A DNA stretch of 64,000 nt, from NCBI GenBank assembly GCA_903834185.1, contig CAILHX010000039.1, positions 1 to 64,000 on the forward strand, written 5' to 3'. The stretch's first letter is position 1. Each line of letters begins with the position of its first letter. Source of the stretch: an uncultured Methylophilaceae bacterium. Lineage in GTDB: Bacteria > Pseudomonadota > Gammaproteobacteria > Burkholderiales > Methylophilaceae. The notes below the pieces were generated by a model, which was given only the letters and a program-made list of their open reading frames with translations, made no database searches and was not told the origin of the DNA. Position numbers and translations under genes: made by a program. Shown piece after piece: positions 61,691 to 64,000 of the stretch.

Positions 61691-62998
61691 TTATCCGGGA
61701 TACGTATTGAGCGGTTGTCTCCTGTTCAAAGGTTTTACCAGTAACAAATGCACGTCGCCAAGGGCACGCTCTGCGAATCCTCCTTCACAATATGAAAGGT
61801 AAAATTCCCACATGCGGATGAATTTCTCGGAATAACCCAACTGACGGATTTTTTCAATGTGTGTGAAGAAGTTGGAGCGCCAGCAAGCCAGCGTGGTCGC
61901 ATAATGCGGACCAATATCCTCAAGATCGAACAGCCGGAAATCTGATGCCCGTGTTGCGCTATCCAGAAGCGCTGTGACTGAAGGAATGCAGCTGCCAGGA
62001 AAGATATAACGCTGGATAAAATCCACAGAACGGCGTGCAGACTCGTAATTCTGGTCGGCGATGGTAATGCCCTGTAGCAGGAACATGCCATCCGGCTTGA
62101 GTAAGGCAGCACATTGCCTGAAGTAAGTGTCATAAAACTGGTATCCGACCGCTTCTATCATCTCGATCGAAACCAGCTTATCGTACTGGCCGCGCAGATC
62201 GCGATAGTCGGTAAGCAGCACCTCGATGCGATCAGATAATCCCGCTGCCGCGATGCGCTGGCAAGCCAGATTGTATTGTTCCCTGGAAATCGTGGTTGTG
62301 GTGACACGGCAACCGTAACGCCCGGCGGCGTAAATGGCGAAACCGCCCCATCCTGTGCCGATTTCCAGCACATGATCGGAGGCGGTCAGTTGCAGTTTCT
62401 GGCAGATGCGTTCCAGCTTTGCCAGGGAAGCCTGCTCGAGGCTCATGTCTTTTCGTTCGAAAAATGCGGAGGAATACATCATGGTGGGATCCAGCATCAA
62501 TTCGAACAAATCGTTGCCGAGGTCGTAATGCGCAGAAATGTTACGCTGGCTGCCGCTTCGTGTATTGCGGTTCATCCAGTGAAACACTTTGACCAGCGGC
62601 ATGAACAGTCTGGCCAAGCCGGTTTCGAGCTGTTCCAGAAGCGCACGATTGCGCACCATCAGACGTATCAACTGTGTCAGGTCATCGGCACTCCAATAGC
62701 CCAGAATATAGGCTTCGCCTGCGCCAAGCGATCCGCCAAAGGCCATTTCGGCGTAAAAACGCGGGTCGTGAACTTGCACAGTTGCACGCAATTCATCGCC
62801 ATCATCGCCGAAGTCCGTCTTCATATCACCATCCACCATGCAAAGATGGCCACACTGCAGCCGGGAAAGTCGTGCCAGCACCAGCTTTTTCGCCAAACGA
62901 TTCAATAGTGATGCCGGATCGGCGGCTTTGACCGCCACTAGGGAACGTTGAGGTACTGGCAAAGTCGTGGGGTTCGCTAAGGAATCGCGGTTATTCAT
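61691..62998 (-). CDS. cfa: Cyclopropane fatty acid synthase-like methyltransferase
   Basis: A 435-residue SAM-dependent methyltransferase of the CFA synthase family. The SAM site VLEIGTGWGGFAIYAAGRYG near 215 is followed by TTTTISREQYNLACQRI and the family motifs YDKLVSIEMIEAVGYQFYDTY and FIQRYIFPGSCIPSVTALL. It adds a methylene group to double bonds of unsaturated phospholipid acyl chains. The start ATG overlaps the DUF1365 stop (ATGA), so they are translationally coupled. Compared with E. coli Cfa (382) it is slightly longer at the N-terminus. Confidence 0.9.
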   Translation of the reverse strand: MNNRDSLANPTTLPVPQRSLVAVKAADPASLLNRLAKKLVLARLSRLQCGHLCMVDGDMKTDFGDDGDELRATVQVHDPRFYAEMAFGGSLGAGEAYILGYWSADDLTQLIRLMVRNRALLEQLETGLARLFMPLVKVFHWMNRNTRSGSQRNISAHYDLGNDLFELMLDPTMMYSSAFFERKDMSLEQASLAKLERICQKLQLTASDHVLEIGTGWGGFAIYAAGRYGCRVTTTTISREQYNLACQRIAAAGLSDRIEVLLTDYRDLRGQYDKLVSIEMIEAVGYQFYDTYFRQCAALLKPDGMFLLQGITIADQNYESARRSVDFIQRYIFPGSCIPSVTALLDSATRASDFRLFDLEDIGPHYATTLACWRSNFFTHIEKIRQLGYSEKFIRMWEFYLSYCEGGFAERALGDVHLLLVKPLNRRQPLNTYPG

Positions 62999-63741
62999 GG
63001 CGTTATCCTGATCGGGTGATTGAAAAACGGTACTCCTTTCAGCCAGAGTCGCAACGCCTGCCAGTAAATGGCGAGCACGACTTTGACCGTCATCAATGGG
63101 TAAAAAGCCAGAGCGCTGGCAAGGGAACCGGCACTGATTTCGCGACGTTGCAATTGCAGGGTGGCATCGAACATTTTGCTTTCTGGCGCCAGATTGACCA
63201 TGTGCACATTGAGCGAGTCTCCAGGCTTAGTGAAACGCCAGTCGTATTGCAGCGTCATCGGCATGAAAGGCGAGACATGGAAAGCCTTGCCGAACTGGAA
63301 GCGGTACAGGCCATCCGCAAGTCGACAATCCAGGACATAGGCATGACGCTCGTTCCAGGGAGTGTTGTTGATTTCCACCAGGATGAATTCGAGATTGTCT
63401 TGTACGTCGAAGCAATAATAGAAGCTGACCGGGTTGAAACAGTGCCCAAAGTAACGCATATTGGTCAGCAAACGGATACTGCCGCCAGGGCGGCAGCCGG
63501 TTTCCTGTTCCACTTTGTCACGTATCGCCTGATCAAGTGGAACGGCTGCATCGCCGAGATAGTCAGCGCGTCTGAACCATGCCGCTGCCGGGCGGTGCGA
63601 GGACCATAGCCAGCGACCTGCGAAAAGTCCGGGCAGTTCGTCCAGATCGAGATACATCATGAATAGCTTGTAGCTGAAATGGTGCTCCACCGGCAAGAAG
63701 CGGCGGTGCCTCACCGTTCCGGTATAGATGGCACTATGCAT
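62995..63741 (-). CDS. DUF1365 family protein
   Basis: A 248-residue protein starting MHSAIYTGTVRHRRFLPVEH, a typical DUF1365 start. The conserved motifs FSYKLFMMYLDLDELP, LLTNMRYFGHCFNPVSFYYC and EINNTPWNERHAYV are visible. The family is found between an amine oxidase gene and a CFA synthase gene, as here, in proteobacteria under ChrR/singlet-oxygen or stress control. The biochemical role is unknown. The frame extends upstream to 63861, but the true start at 63741 overlaps the amine oxidase stop by eight bases. Confidence 0.88.
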   Translation of the reverse strand: MHSAIYTGTVRHRRFLPVEHHFSYKLFMMYLDLDELPGLFAGRWLWSSHRPAAAWFRRADYLGDAAVPLDQAIRDKVEQETGCRPGGSIRLLTNMRYFGHCFNPVSFYYCFDVQDNLEFILVEINNTPWNERHAYVLDCRLADGLYRFQFGKAFHVSPFMPMTLQYDWRFTKPGDSLNVHMVNLAPESKMFDATLQLQRREISAGSLASALAFYPLMTVKVVLAIYWQALRLWLKGVPFFNHPIRITP

Positions 63742-64000
63742 GGGTAGCTGCCCTGAAATGCGCCAAAGCCGCCAGCGCACTCGAAACGCCATCTTCATGG
63801 AAGCCGTTGGCCCAATAGGCGCCTGCGTAACATGTGCGGTTGCAACCGCTGATTTCACCATGGCGTGTCTGTGCCAGGACGCCCTGAGGTGTGTAGACCG
63901 GGTGGTCGTAACGCAGCCGCTTGATGACTTTGCCCGGATCTATGCCCTCGCTGTGATTCAGTGTAACCAGCAAGGGCGGTTTCGCATCCAGATTTTGCAG
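63734..64000 (-). CDS. FAD-dependent amine oxidase-like protein, C-terminal end (partial)
   Basis: Only the last 88 codons lie in the window; the gene continues past the right edge. The visible sequence, LDAKPPLLVTLNHSEGIDPG, YDHPVYTPQGVLAQTRHGEI and NRTCYAGAYWANGFHEDGVS, is the end of the NAD(P)-binding amine oxidase that is regularly found before DUF1365. The final GFHEDGV(x)SA segment closes the FAD site. It shares an eight-base overlap with DUF1365. Confidence 0.85.
   Translation of the reverse strand: MQNLDAKPPLLVTLNHSEGIDPGKVIKRLRYDHPVYTPQGVLAQTRHGEISGCNRTCYAGAYWANGFHEDGVSSALAALAHFRAATHA

Overview
The window looks like chromosome of a free-living betaproteobacterium. The gene content (siroheme and cysteine synthesis, several large c-di-GMP proteins, a DAB-type inorganic-carbon pump, polyphosphate kinase 2 with a Pit phosphate transporter) fits an autotrophic or chemolithotrophic member of the Nitrosomonadales, perhaps near Gallionellaceae. 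That placement is inferred from protein character only; no rRNA or tRNA gene was found, and no CRISPR array.

Layout. 1-8,200: a Ser/Thr-rich unknown protein, two small proteins with good ribosome binding sites, a methyltransferase, a YbaL-type cation/proton antiporter, and a very large Cache-PAS-GAF-PAS-GGDEF-EAL sensor split in two by a one-base frameshift. 8,201-17,229: housekeeping genes (dapD, an M48 lipoprotein protease, kup, xseA, ybiB, cysG, dsbB, cysM). 17,230-20,390: a repeat-rich stretch in which a DUF559 endonuclease-like gene is bracketed by inverted palindromic repeats and lies just before a ydbH-ynbE-ydbL-like envelope lipid-transport operon; a hairpin element with terminal inverted repeats follows. 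20,388-30,700: exonuclease, prmB, dapE, yffB, a DHH phosphoesterase, uup, an Nramp-like transporter, rep and an XRE regulator. 30,980-34,375: a PAS-GGDEF-EAL protein and an RhlE RNA helicase.

34,376-41,542 is the clearest accessory region. It holds a decayed AAA+ ATPase gene, a zinc-ribbon membrane protein, a frameshifted basic zinc-finger gene, and then a LysR regulator divergent from dabB-dabA, the proton-driven inorganic-carbon transporter. The LysR/dabB gap carries three CGTTCT/AGAACG half-sites spaced exactly 22 bp apart.

41,730-51,519 is a cell-surface region: a YVTN beta-propeller protein, a TonB-dependent receptor, a lipoprotein hydrolase, a 1,000-residue autotransporter, and a NarX/NarL-type two-component system next to it with a perfect 13-bp inverted repeat between them. 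51,692-64,000: a zinc-ribbon membrane protein, a giant DUF748 (AsmA-like) protein, an MscS channel, a Pit transporter and PPK2 (phosphate/polyphosphate module), a membrane diguanylate cyclase, a lipoprotein esterase, and the end of an amine oxidase - DUF1365 - cyclopropane fatty acid synthase operon running off the right edge.

The most unusual signals are the inverted-repeat-flanked DUF559 cassette, whose neighbouring repeat supplies the start codon and much of the signal peptide of the downstream gene; the phased sites at the DAB promoter; and several freshly broken genes.
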